Part shown: piece by piece, positions 22,932 to 31,020 of the stretch
Layout of the letters: every line of letters begins with the position of its first letter
How positions within the stretch are numbered: the first letter of the stretch is position 1
NCBI GenBank assembly: GCA_016209385.1
Contig: JACQWB010000278.1
Span: forward strand, 1 to 33,935
Origin: Candidatus Rokuibacteriota bacterium
GTDB lineage: Bacteria > Methylomirabilota > Methylomirabilia > Rokubacteriales > CSP1-6
DNA: 33,935 bases
Reading direction: 5' to 3'
The notes under the pieces: model-generated
Databases searched by the model: none
What the model was told of the DNA's origin: nothing
Seen by the model: the letters and a program-made list of their open reading frames with translations, nothing else
Made by a program: the position numbers and the translations under genes

Positions 22932-24040
22932 TGCTCGACGATCGTCTCGGTCACCTTGATCCCGACGTGCCTTCCCGGCTCGCAGACATAGCCGAGGACC
23001 CTCTCCCCCTGCCTCAGCGTCGTCACGCCGCGGGGTGCCCCGTCAGCGCCGAAGATCCGCACATGCCAGTCATCCTGGGCGAAGAGATTCACGACGGCGG
23101 CGCCGCCCACCGCCTCGATCCTCAGCAGCGGGCGGATCTCGATCTTCACCCGCCCGACCCCGACTGTCCTCGCCTCCCCCGAGGTGCGCACCGCGAGCAC
23201 CTCCGAGCCGGCTCTCAGGTCAGTCAGATACTCGGCCATCTCCCGCGGTCCCCAGAGGTAGGAGTGGATCGCTCCGGCGTTCACGCGGAACGGTCGCGTA
23301 TTCATGTAGGGGAGCGGGTGAACCTCCGAGCAGACCAGGATGCCCCCACCGGAGGTGGAGCCCACGACCATCCCCTCGTCCTCCGCCATCAGGGTCGTGG
23401 TATCGACGCAGGCGCGGTGTCCCATCCCCGCGTACTGGAGCCGGACGACCTGCATCTCCACCAGCTCCAGACGATGGGTGGGCCGCGCGCTCAGCTCATG
23501 AGCGATCCCGGCCACGGTCGCGGGATCACCGGGCGCCAGGAGGATCCCGTGACAGCCGTGCTCGAGCACCCCGAGGGCCACCAGCGCCTCCTCGGCGGTC
23601 TCCACGGTCTTGATCACCCGCGCCCGCGTGGACTGGGCGCGCGCCAGGATCAGCTCCAGGGGGATGTTGGTCTGCTCCTCGAGCGCGACGAAGAGGTAGT
23701 CGACCTGCTCGAGGAGCTGGCAGGCTTCCTCCAGGGTCCCGTCATCGCTGACCCGACACACGACTCCGACCGGGTTCCCGCGGCTCCTGGCCTGCTCCGC
23801 GAGGTCGCGCGAGCGGCACAGGACGACCTCGCCCCGGCCCGCGACCTCGGCCAGCTCTCCCGCGTCGGAGACCAGCCAGCCGCGGCGCACGCGCGCGGGA
23901 ATGTCCACGGAGGCCGCCTGGGGCGGGCGCATGAGAAGCGCGGTGACGGGGGAGTGGAGCGCCGTCGCCAGCGCCTGCGGCTCGACAGCCGGCAGGCCGG
24001 TCAAATCGAGCCACACCTCCGGAACCCTCAGCGCTTGCAT
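22928..24040 (-). CDS. 3-dehydroquinate synthase II / GriH-like 3-amino-4-hydroxybenzoate synthase
   Basis: A 370-residue protein of the archaeal-type DHQ synthase II family (COG1465). The hallmark stretch lies at about 220-260: EDEGMVVGSTSGGGILVCSE, then HPLPYMNTRPFRVNAGAIHS. The C-terminal half is the usual beta-rich domain (VNLFAQDDWHVRIFG). In archaea the family turns the C7 aldolase product into 3-dehydroquinate. In Streptomyces griseus the homologue GriH turns the same type of C7 precursor plus an amino donor into 3-amino-4-hydroxybenzoate. With a GriI-like aldolase in the same operon and biosynthetic-type partners, the GriH reaction is favoured. ATG at 24040 has GAAGGGG upstream; an alternative GTG is at 24046. 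Confidence 0.85.
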   Translation of the reverse strand: MQALRVPEVWLDLTGLPAVEPQALATALHSPVTALLMRPPQAASVDIPARVRRGWLVSDAGELAEVAGRGEVVLCRSRDLAEQARSRGNPVGVVCRVSDDGTLEEACQLLEQVDYLFVALEEQTNIPLELILARAQSTRARVIKTVETAEEALVALGVLEHGCHGILLAPGDPATVAGIAHELSARPTHRLELVEMQVVRLQYAGMGHRACVDTTTLMAEDEGMVVGSTSGGGILVCSEVHPLPYMNTRPFRVNAGAIHSYLWGPREMAEYLTDLRAGSEVLAVRTSGEARTVGVGRVKIEIRPLLRIEAVGGAAVVNLFAQDDWHVRIFGADGAPRGVTTLRQGERVLGYVCEPGRHVGIKVTETIVEQ

Positions 24041-24059
24041 CGGCACCCCTTCGCCCGCT

Positions 24060-24812
24060 TCAGGCCACGAGCGCCAGCATGTTCGTCGAGGTCACCTGCT
24101 CGAACGCCGGGCCGCGGAGCAGCAGATCGAGCTTCTCCAGCTCGACCTGCGGGTGGTGGAGCGGGAACTCGGAGCCGAAGATCAGCTTCCCGGGGCCCAG
24201 CCGTTCCAGGGCCGCCTTGAGGATCAGGTAGGATCCACCAGACGTCTCCAGAAAGAGGTTGTCGTGCCGGGCCGCCAGCTCGATCGCGTCCATGTCGGCG
24301 GGGCCGAACCCCATGTGACCGAGGATGAAGACGGTGCCGGAGAACTGCCCCGCCAGCAGTCCCATCTTCTCGGTGCACGCTCCGGGATGGTAGACGACGT
24401 GGGTGTAGAGGGGAACGCCGAGCGCCCCGCACGCAGCGGCCAGGTCGAGAACCGTCCTCGACGTGAGGGAGAAGCGGTGCACGAGGGGGGCGAGCTTGAG
24501 ACCGCGGAATCCCCGCCGGACGGCCAGCTCGAACTCCGCCACAGCGGTGTCGCCCTCGTGGGGGTTGACGCAGTAGAACCCCAAGAATTTTTCCGGCCTC
24601 TGCCGGATCAGGCGCTCGACGAGCTGGTTCGGAATCGCCGTCGCGTGGATCGGCTCCGCGCCGGTGAGGTAGCGGGTCATCTTCCTCACGTCGATCATGC
24701 CCCCCGGCACCAGGACGGCCCGATCGATGTTCGCTTGCGCCATCTGGGCGGCCAGCAGCTCCGGTGAACCGTAGCCGTCCTCGGTCACGTGAGCGTGGCC
24801 GTCAACGATCAC
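24060..24812 (-). CDS. Amidohydrolase-2-family metalloenzyme, possible benzoxazole cyclase
   Basis: A 250-residue TIM-barrel amidohydrolase. The HxH motif is at residues 6-8 (DGHAHV); further metal-ligand candidates are His138 (YTHVV) and His166 (ILGHMG). Near the C-terminus the usual GSDxP is GSEFP, with Glu215 in place of Asp. Family members are hydrolases or decarboxylases (ACMSD-like). In nataxazole and closoxazole biosynthesis, however, an amidohydrolase-like enzyme beside a CoA/AMP ligase closes the oxazole ring on an aminohydroxybenzoate amide or ester. The neighbourhood makes that role plausible here. GTG start at 24812 overlaps the stop of the second ligase (GTGA). Confidence 0.8.
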   Translation of the reverse strand: MIVDGHAHVTEDGYGSPELLAAQMAQANIDRAVLVPGGMIDVRKMTRYLTGAEPIHATAIPNQLVERLIRQRPEKFLGFYCVNPHEGDTAVAEFELAVRRGFRGLKLAPLVHRFSLTSRTVLDLAAACGALGVPLYTHVVYHPGACTEKMGLLAGQFSGTVFILGHMGFGPADMDAIELAARHDNLFLETSGGSYLILKAALERLGPGKLIFGSEFPLHHPQVELEKLDLLLRGPAFEQVTSTNMLALVA

Positions 24813-26080
24813 GGCCCGCCTCCCGATTGCTCCCCGATCACCCTGAGGAGCTTCCCCCCGGAGTACCCGAGGTCCGGGACGAACTCCACGGAACAGGCGA
24901 GGCCGAAGCGTCGGTGGAGCTCGGCCCGGATCGACTCGCTGAGCGACCCTCGATCCTCGATCGGTGGCCCGGGCAGCAGCACGCGCACCGAGCCGGCCTC
25001 GGGTTTGAGCCGGTACCAGGGGCTCACCCCCGGGAGAGCCAGCAGCACCTCCTCGATGTCCAGGGCGAAGCGGGGCGGCTCGACGGCTGCGACCACGTCC
25101 TCCGCGCGCCCGCGGAGGCGCAGCCGCGGGCCCGGGATCCCGCAGCGACAGGCTGACGGCTCCCAGCACCCCAGATCCCCCGTCCGAAACCGCAAGAGCG
25201 GGGAAGCCTGCCGCCACAGCACGGTGACGACGACCTCGCCCACGGGAGGGTCCGCGTCGGCGTCCGGCACATCCGCGCCTGGAACGACTTCGACGTGGAC
25301 GAAGTTGGAGGCCACGTGATAGCCGTCCCGCATCGAACACTCAAGGCCGACGGGCCCGCACTCCAGCGATCCGTAGTAGAGGAAGGCAGGACACCCCCAG
25401 AGATCCTCGATGCGACGCCGCAGCGCCCGAGAGCACGGCTCGCCGATGAGCCAGAGGGATCTCAACCTGATCTCCCCCGGGATGCTGATCCCCGAGCCCC
25501 CGGCGAGCTCTGCCAGGTGCAGGGCGTAGGACGGGGTCGTGAACAGGTGATCGCCCCCGAGGGCGCGCATCAGCTTCAGCGTCTTGGCAGGATCGGCGTA
25601 GAACCCGCCTTTCCCCACCGGCACCACGCACGCGCCGATCCCATCCTGGAGAGCCCGATGGATCGCCAGGCCGGTCACGCTCACCTCGTACGGAAGGGCG
25701 TTGAACACGATCTCCCCTTGGGCGATTCCCAGGAGCCGCGCCGCGGGCGCCTCGGACAGGAGCGGCATGAGCCCGCGAACGTACAGATCCTCCCAGTTGA
25801 AGAACACGTAGAGCGGCAGCCTGCCGCTGGTCCCGGTTGAGAGATGGGCCTGGGCGAGCTGGTCCTTGGGGACCGACAGGAGGATCCAGGGATCTCCTTC
25901 CAGTTCCTCCCGGTCCGTGAACGGGAGCAACGACAGGTCCTCAGGACGGTGAATCTGGTCGGGAGTCACGCCCGCCTTCATGAACTTTTCCCGGTAGAAC
26001 GGATTCCGATAGTAGGCATGGGTCGCGACCTGATGGAGCCGCGACGCTGAGGCCAGAGACTTCTCGAGCAGAAAGGACAT
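24809..26080 (-). CDS. Phenylacetate-CoA-ligase-like adenylate-forming enzyme (second copy)
   Basis: A 423-residue PaaK-type AMP ligase. The phosphate-binding loop is AHLSTGTSGRLPLYVFFNWE; the adenine/carboxylate region is YGSLECGPVGLEC; then FRTGDLG, LRLRGRAEDVV and a C-terminal domain with the catalytic-type lysine in YSGGKLLRVIGE. It activates a carboxylic acid, probably an aromatic acid, as AMP and then CoA or amide/ester product. The Cys pair in SACRCG near RTGDLG is typical of the family. ATG at 26080 has GGAGGG upstream and sits 14 nt after the first ligase; an earlier in-frame start at 26113 would overlap it. It resembles the first ligase along most of its length and so arose by tandem duplication. 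Confidence 0.88.
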   Translation of the reverse strand: MSFLLEKSLASASRLHQVATHAYYRNPFYREKFMKAGVTPDQIHRPEDLSLLPFTDREELEGDPWILLSVPKDQLAQAHLSTGTSGRLPLYVFFNWEDLYVRGLMPLLSEAPAARLLGIAQGEIVFNALPYEVSVTGLAIHRALQDGIGACVVPVGKGGFYADPAKTLKLMRALGGDHLFTTPSYALHLAELAGGSGISIPGEIRLRSLWLIGEPCSRALRRRIEDLWGCPAFLYYGSLECGPVGLECSMRDGYHVASNFVHVEVVPGADVPDADADPPVGEVVVTVLWRQASPLLRFRTGDLGCWEPSACRCGIPGPRLRLRGRAEDVVAAVEPPRFALDIEEVLLALPGVSPWYRLKPEAGSVRVLLPGPPIEDRGSLSESIRAELHRRFGLACSVEFVPDLGYSGGKLLRVIGEQSGGGP

Positions 26081-26094
26081 GGCACCCTCCGCGA

Positions 26095-27435
26095 TCAGCC
26101 GAGGTTCGGGCACGGCTCTTCGTGGATCACCCGCACGGTCTTTCCCCCGCTCCGGGGAAGCTCGGCAACGAACCGGACCTCGACGGCGACCCCGATCGCG
26201 TATTCGAGCTGGCTTTCAATGGCCCGCCGGACGGTCTCCGTCGGCGGGACGCCGGCCGCAGGTTCGATCCTGACGCAGAGGCGATCGGGCTTCGGCAGGA
26301 GCTCGTACCAGTTGCCGGCCTCGGGAATTCGCATCAGGAGCTCCTCGAGGTAGTACGGCGAGTAGGCCGCGCCGCCGACCTGAATCTGGTCGCCCGCGCG
26401 GCCGCGGAGGTGGAGCTTCCAGAGCGCGACGCCGCACCCACACGGGAGGTCGTCGACGAAGCCGAGGTCGCCGGTCCGGTAGCGGATCACCGGCGAGGCC
26501 AGCCGCGTCAGCTCCGTGACGACGATCTCGCCCACCTCTCCGGACGCGAGAGGCGTCGCCGTCGCCGGGTCGACGATCTCGACATAGACGTGCCCCGCGG
26601 CCACGTGGTATCCGCTCCGCGCCGGGCACTCGATGCCGATGGGCCCGGCTTCGAGGGAGCCGTAGAAGAAATACGCGGGGTGGCCCCAGAGTGCCTCGAC
26701 CCGCTCGCGGAAGGCGGGCGAGCAGCCCTCCCCGGTCAACCAGAGGAACCGGAGAGGGATCTCGGCGAGGGCGATCTTCTCCCGCTCGGCGGCCTCGGCC
26801 AGGAGTACGGCATAGGAGGGGGTGGTGATCAGAATCGTCGCGCCCAGATCGACCGCCGCCCGGAGGGTCCGCTCCGGCGTCGAGTAGTAGCCGCCCTTGC
26901 CCGTGGGCACCACCAGCGCGCCGCAACCCTTCTGGAACGTCCGGTGGAAGGCGAGACCGGCCGAGCTCATCTCGTACGGGAGGGCATTGACGACCACGTC
27001 GTCGATCCCCACCGGGACCAGCCGCCGCATGGCAGGTCCCAGGTTGAAGACATGAAGATCCTCCCAGGTGTGGGGGATGTAGATCTCCTCGCCGCCTGTG
27101 GTCCCCGTGGAGACATGAATCTGGGAGACCTGATGCAGGGGAACGGCGAGGAGCACCCAGGGCTTCCCGCGGATCTCCTCCCTGCCGGTCAGGGGCACGC
27201 GCGGCAGCTCTTCGGGCAGGACCAGGGACGTGGGATCGACACCCGCCGCGACGAACTTCCGCCGGTAGAACCGGTTGCGCTGCCACGCGTGAACCAGGAT
27301 CCGGGAGAGGGCCTCACGCTGGTAACCGGCCAGCCGCTCCCCGGACCACCGGTCCACCAGATTTTCGCCTTCCCGCAAATACCGCTCGACCAGCTCCGGT
27401 CGCGGCCCGCGGAGTCTCCGCTCCAGATACGACAC
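26095..27435 (-). CDS. Phenylacetate-CoA-ligase-like adenylate-forming enzyme (first copy)
   Basis: A 446-residue PaaK-type AMP ligase. Motifs are SQIHVSTGTTGGEEIYIPHT, FLWLTGEGCS, YGSLEAGPIGIEC, YRTGDLGF, DLPCGCG, LHLRGRAGDQIQVGG and the C-terminal lysine in RSGGKTVRVIHEE. It is 11 nt downstream of the GriI-like gene and 14 nt upstream of its paralogue. Two ligases in one small pathway suggest that either two different acids are activated, or one makes the acyl-AMP and the other the acyl-CoA or amide. Residues lining the acid pocket cannot be judged by eye. 3-Amino-4-hydroxybenzoate, the expected product of the flanking genes, is the natural substrate candidate. Confidence 0.88.
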   Translation of the reverse strand: MSYLERRLRGPRPELVERYLREGENLVDRWSGERLAGYQREALSRILVHAWQRNRFYRRKFVAAGVDPTSLVLPEELPRVPLTGREEIRGKPWVLLAVPLHQVSQIHVSTGTTGGEEIYIPHTWEDLHVFNLGPAMRRLVPVGIDDVVVNALPYEMSSAGLAFHRTFQKGCGALVVPTGKGGYYSTPERTLRAAVDLGATILITTPSYAVLLAEAAEREKIALAEIPLRFLWLTGEGCSPAFRERVEALWGHPAYFFYGSLEAGPIGIECPARSGYHVAAGHVYVEIVDPATATPLASGEVGEIVVTELTRLASPVIRYRTGDLGFVDDLPCGCGVALWKLHLRGRAGDQIQVGGAAYSPYYLEELLMRIPEAGNWYELLPKPDRLCVRIEPAAGVPPTETVRRAIESQLEYAIGVAVEVRFVAELPRSGGKTVRVIHEEPCPNLG

Positions 27436-27446
27436 GGCCGTGCCCC

Positions 27447-28271
27447 TCAGCCGTGAGCGTGGACGAGAGCCGGCGACTCGCTGGCCAGGTCGATGGCGGC
27501 CTCGACCGACACGCCATCGTGAACGATCTTGGCGAGCGCCCGGAGGAAGAGATGGGGCGCCGGATGCTGAAAGACGTTCCGGCCGATGCAGACCCCCGCT
27601 GCCCCGCAGGCCACCGCGGACTCAACCATCTCCAGCACGCGCCGATCCGACCGGTCACGCTCCCCTCCGGCGATCAGGACCGGGACGAAGCATCCGTGAA
27701 CGACCTCGAGCATCGCCTCGCGGCTGCCCGGGTAGCTCACCTTGACGAGGTCAGCCCCCAGCTCTGCCGCCAGACGGGCCGCGTGCTTGATCGCGGAGGC
27801 TGGCGAGCCGGGCTGGGCCCGGGCCCAACGCACGTACGTCATCGCGAGGAGTGGCATCCCCCACTGCTGGCACCGTCCCGCCACCTCCCCGAGGTCCCGC
27901 AGCATCTCCCCGTCGCGGGGCACGCCGAGGTTCACGTGGACCGAGACCGCATCAGCCCCGAGGCGAACCGCTTCCTCCACGGATGCGACGAGCACCTTGT
28001 GATCAGGGTCGAGACTCAGGGCCGTAGAGCCCGAAAGCTGGAGAATCCAGGGGAGCGTGGCCTCGAGGCCCTCGCTCTCGCTGATGGCGACGCCTCGATG
28101 GACGATCACCCCTTGAGCTCCCCCGTCGGCCACAGCCCGCAGGATCTTCCACGGCACCTCGAGCCCGGGGATCGGGCCTCCGGTCACCCCGTGGTCGAGG
28201 GCAACGAGCACCGCCCTTCCGGACTTCTGATGGATCAACCGCGCCAACCGAAACCGTTTCCCGCTCCCCAT
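27447..28271 (-). CDS. GriI/AroA'-like aldolase (C7 sugar precursor synthase)
   Basis: A 274-residue class I aldolase of the DeoC/FbaB superfamily, of the type of 2-amino-3,7-dideoxy-D-threo-hept-6-ulosonate synthase and GriI. The catalytic set is visible at correct spacing: Asp26 in VALDHG, Tyr146 in AMTYVRW and the Schiff-base Lys177 in LVKVSYPG. The gaps of 120 and 31 residues equal those of the archaeal enzyme MJ0400 (Asp33, Tyr153, Lys184). GRNVFQH near the C-terminus binds phosphate in the family. GriI joins aspartate semialdehyde to dihydroxyacetone phosphate for 3-amino-4-hydroxybenzoate; the archaeal enzyme uses a different ketose donor. ATG at 28271 follows GGGAGGCGGG. It is the first gene of the ten-gene operon. 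Confidence 0.9.
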   Translation of the reverse strand: MGSGKRFRLARLIHQKSGRAVLVALDHGVTGGPIPGLEVPWKILRAVADGGAQGVIVHRGVAISESEGLEATLPWILQLSGSTALSLDPDHKVLVASVEEAVRLGADAVSVHVNLGVPRDGEMLRDLGEVAGRCQQWGMPLLAMTYVRWARAQPGSPASAIKHAARLAAELGADLVKVSYPGSREAMLEVVHGCFVPVLIAGGERDRSDRRVLEMVESAVACGAAGVCIGRNVFQHPAPHLFLRALAKIVHDGVSVEAAIDLASESPALVHAHG

Positions 28272-28363
28272 ACCCGCCTCCCACTGACCCGACGCCCGAG
28301 CGCCACCAGCACACAGACCCGTCAGCGTCGGCATACACAGCGCACGCGACCGACGGTGCGCGG

Positions 28364-28392
28364 ATTGTGGGCGAGGGGCTGCGCCCCGTCAA
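28364..28392 (-). promoter_or_regulatory. Promoter of the aminohydroxybenzoate operon with spacer palindrome
   Basis: On the minus strand TTGACG (28392-28387), 17 nt, CACAAT (28369-28364). The spacer contains the inverted repeat GGGGC-TGC-GCCCC (28375-28387), a possible operator. It lies about 90 nt upstream of the GriI-like start. Confidence 0.55.
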
Positions 28393-28436
28393 TGTCCAAA
28401 GATCGATACAGCCTCCGGGGTAGCGTCAGCGGCGCC

Positions 28437-28466
28437 TTGACAGGTGATTCGTCCGCGCCGTATTCT
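28437..28466 (+). promoter_or_regulatory. Divergent promoter for the luciferase-like gene
   Basis: Perfect -35 TTGACA (28437-28442), 18-nt spacer, -10 TATTCT (28461-28466), 71 nt before the ATG at 28538. It is back to back with the operon promoter, about 45 nt between the two -35 elements, so both could be controlled together. Confidence 0.6.
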
Positions 28467-28537
28467 GCCCGTGCGTTGACGCAACACGCTGCGAGTCCCG
28501 GTCGCCGGGCGGCAGACTCGAAGAGGGCCTTGATCCC

Positions 28538-29581
28538 ATGCGCTTCGGCCTGTTCACCGAGTTCGAGTGCCCGGCACGGACGAGCGAGGCAACCGCCTTC
28601 GACGAGGCGATGGCGCAGATGGTGGCGGCGGAGGCGCTCGGCTTCGACGCCGTCTGGCTCGGCGAGCTCCACTTCCAGAAGGACCGCTCGGTGCTGTCGT
28701 CGCCGCTGGTGGTCGCCGCGGCCCTCGCCAGCCGGACCACGCGCATCCGCCTCGGCATCGCCGTCCAGGTCCTGCCGCTGAGCCAGCCGCTGCGCCTGGC
28801 GGAGGACGTGGCGACCGTCGATCACCTCTCCAAGGGCCGGCTCGATTTCGGCGTGGGCCGGAGCGGCCTGCCCGGCCACTATGCGGGCTTCAACGTCCCC
28901 TACGGCGAGAGCCGTGACCGCTTCACCGAGACGCTGGAGATCCTGATCAAGGCGTGGACGCAGGAGCGGTTCTCGCACGCGGGCAAGTACTTCACGTTCC
29001 ACGACGTGTGCGTGATGCCCAAGCCCTACCAGAAGCCCCACCCGCCGATCCGAATGGCGGCGACCACGGAGGAGACCTACGGGCTGGTCGGGCGCATGGG
29101 CCTGCCGATCTTCGTGGCCGTGCGGACCAGCACCATCGCGGACGTCTCCCGCTTCGTCGGCGGTTATGGGGAAGGCTGGCGCGCGGGCGCCCACCCGGGC
29201 GACGGAGACATCGGCCTGAGCGTCCCCGTCTACGTGGCGGAGACGGCCGCCGCCGCGCGCCAGGAGCCCGAGGCGAGCACGCTGCACTTCGTCCGCTCGG
29301 TCGCCCGCGCGCTCCAGCAGCCCAGCGAGAGCGGCCAGACGGCGGAGGCGCGCCTGGTGCGCGCCCGGCGGCTTGAGGCGCTCGCCTACGACGAGGTCCT
29401 CGACCAGCTCGTGGTCTACGGCACGCCCGAGGCCGTGGCCGACAAGCTCCTCGCCCTGCGGGAGGCCATCGGCTTCACGACGCTCTCGGCGTGGATGAAC
29501 ATGGGCGGGCACATCCCGCACGAGCGGGTCCTGCGCTCCATGCGCCTCTTCGCCGAGCGGGTGATCCCGCGCCTGGCGTAG
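28538..29581 (+). CDS. Luciferase-like (LLM) flavin-dependent oxidoreductase
   Basis: A 347-residue bacterial-luciferase-fold enzyme. It opens MRFGLFTEFE and continues AEALGFDAVWLGELHF, TRIRLGIAVQVLPL, PLRLAEDVATVDHLSKGRL, GVGRSG and KPYQKPHPPIRMAAT, all standard for the family. It uses reduced flavin (FMN or F420) to oxidise or monooxygenate a small molecule. The substrate cannot be predicted. It is divergent from the aminohydroxybenzoate operon and shares its 266-nt control region, so a tailoring role on that product is possible but is only inference from position. The start ATG at 28538 is consistent with family N-termini. Confidence 0.88.
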   Translation: MRFGLFTEFECPARTSEATAFDEAMAQMVAAEALGFDAVWLGELHFQKDRSVLSSPLVVAAALASRTTRIRLGIAVQVLPLSQPLRLAEDVATVDHLSKGRLDFGVGRSGLPGHYAGFNVPYGESRDRFTETLEILIKAWTQERFSHAGKYFTFHDVCVMPKPYQKPHPPIRMAATTEETYGLVGRMGLPIFVAVRTSTIADVSRFVGGYGEGWRAGAHPGDGDIGLSVPVYVAETAAAARQEPEASTLHFVRSVARALQQPSESGQTAEARLVRARRLEALAYDEVLDQLVVYGTPEAVADKLLALREAIGFTTLSAWMNMGGHIPHERVLRSMRLFAERVIPRLA

Positions 29582-29802
29582 GGCGGCCCACGGCTCCTCT
29601 TGCCCGACATCTCGCGGGCGTCCTCCCTGTTTCCTGAGCCCCCGGCCGGCCTCGGGTGTTTTCCGGACCCGGACCGCAGGGGTTTTCGCTAGTCTTTCTC
29701 CGGCGTTCCCTCACTGGATCTTCCAGGGCATCCCCGACAAAAATAAGGCGTGGGAGCATTCGCATCGCGTCGCGAGGGAGACGACCAAAGGGACGGTGAG
29801 CA
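29582..29802. other. Gap before pilT without a gene
   Basis: Nothing recognisable beyond a CGGACCCGGACCG direct repeat near 29665. No convincing terminator for the LLM gene or promoter for pilT is seen. Confidence 0.4.
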
Positions 29803-30921
29803 ATGGCCGCGACAATGCACGACCTCCTGACCGTCGCAGTCGAGCGCGGAGCCTCGGACCTCCATATCACCACAGGCACGTACCCGCAGATCCGGTTACA
29901 CGGCAAGCTGAGACCGCTGACCGAATTCGAAGTCCTCACGCCTCAGGACACCCAGCGGCTGGCCTACAGCGTGCTCAGCGAGGAGCAGAAGCAGAGGTTC
30001 GAGGAAGAGAACGAGCTGGACCTCTCTTTCGGCATCCAAGGGTTGGCCCACTTCCGGGCCAATGTCTACCGCCAGCGCGGGGCCGTGGCCGCGGCGATCC
30101 GCGTGATCCCGTCCAAGATCCGCTCCTTCGAGGCGCTGGGCCTTCCCGCCATCGTCGAGCGGTTGGCGGAGCGGCCCAAGGGCCTCGTGCTGGTGACGGG
30201 ACCCACGGGCTCGGGGAAGTCCACCACGCTGGCCGCCGTGGTGGACAAGATCAACAACGAGCGGGCCGAGCACGTCGTGACGATCGAAGACCCGATCGAG
30301 TTCCTCCACAAGCACAAGAGGTCGGTCGTGAACCAGCGGGAGATCGCGGCCGACACCCACTCCTTCAAGAACGCGCTCAAGTTCATCCTCCGCCAGGACC
30401 CTGACGTGGTGCTGATCGGCGAGATGCGCGACCTGGAGACGATCCAGGCGGCCCTGACCATCGCCGAGACCGGGCACCTGACCTTCGCAACGCTCCACAC
30501 CAACTCCTGCGCCCAGACGCTAAACCGGATCATCGACGTCTTCCCGCCCCACCAGCAGGCCCAGGTGCGCGCCCAGCTCTCGCTGGTCCTCGAAGGTGTC
30601 CTCTCCCAGACGCTGCTCCCGCGCGCCGACGGCCGGGGACGGGTACTCGCCCTGGAGATCATGGTCATGACCCCGGCCATCCGGAACCTGATCCGCGAGG
30701 AAAAAATCCACCAGATCTACTCTGCGATCCAGGCCGGAGCCAAGTACGGGATGCAGACGATGAACCAGGCGCTGGTCCAGCTGGTGCAGAAGGGCCTCAT
30801 CACCCGCGAGGAGGCCATGAGCCGCACCACGATGCCCGAGGAGCTCGCCCAGCTCCTGGCCGGAGCGGGCAGCGGCGCGGCTCAGCTCGCTGCCGGAGGC
30901 TCCCCCTTCGGCAGGCGCTAA
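29803..30921 (+). CDS. pilT: Type IV pilus retraction ATPase PilT
   Basis: A 372-residue PilT-family hexameric ATPase that drives pilus retraction at the inner membrane. Seen are the N-terminal domain (MHDLLTVAVERGASDLHITT), Walker A GPTGSGKSTT, the Asp-box region VVTIEDPIEFLH, Walker B VVLIGEMRDLET, the His-box GHLTFATLHTNS and the PilT-specific AIRNLIREEK motif followed by MQTMNQALVQLV. Length and order are normal. The ATG at 29803 has a GGGACGGTGAG ribosome-binding region. No other pilus gene is in the window, so it is an isolated locus, as pilT often is. The stop is followed by a hairpin shared with the convergent GNAT gene. Confidence 0.95.
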   Translation: MAATMHDLLTVAVERGASDLHITTGTYPQIRLHGKLRPLTEFEVLTPQDTQRLAYSVLSEEQKQRFEEENELDLSFGIQGLAHFRANVYRQRGAVAAAIRVIPSKIRSFEALGLPAIVERLAERPKGLVLVTGPTGSGKSTTLAAVVDKINNERAEHVVTIEDPIEFLHKHKRSVVNQREIAADTHSFKNALKFILRQDPDVVLIGEMRDLETIQAALTIAETGHLTFATLHTNSCAQTLNRIIDVFPPHQQAQVRAQLSLVLEGVLSQTLLPRADGRGRVLALEIMVMTPAIRNLIREEKIHQIYSAIQAGAKYGMQTMNQALVQLVQKGLITREEAMSRTTMPEELAQLLAGAGSGAAQLAAGGSPFGRR

Positions 30922-30977
30922 CCACCGGCTCCCGATCGGTCTCTGCCCCGACGCTAGAGAGCCTCGGAGGGGCCGCT

Positions 30978-31001
30978 CCCCACGCCTTCGGCGTCGGGGG
31001 G
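30978..31001. terminator. Hairpin between convergent pilT and GNAT genes
   Basis: CCCCACGCC (30978-30986), TTC loop, GGCGT, a bulged C and GGGG (to 30999). It lies between two convergent stops and could serve both directions, but there is no T-tract. Confidence 0.45.
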
Positions 31002-31020
31002 CCGGCCCGCTCCCGTTGGC

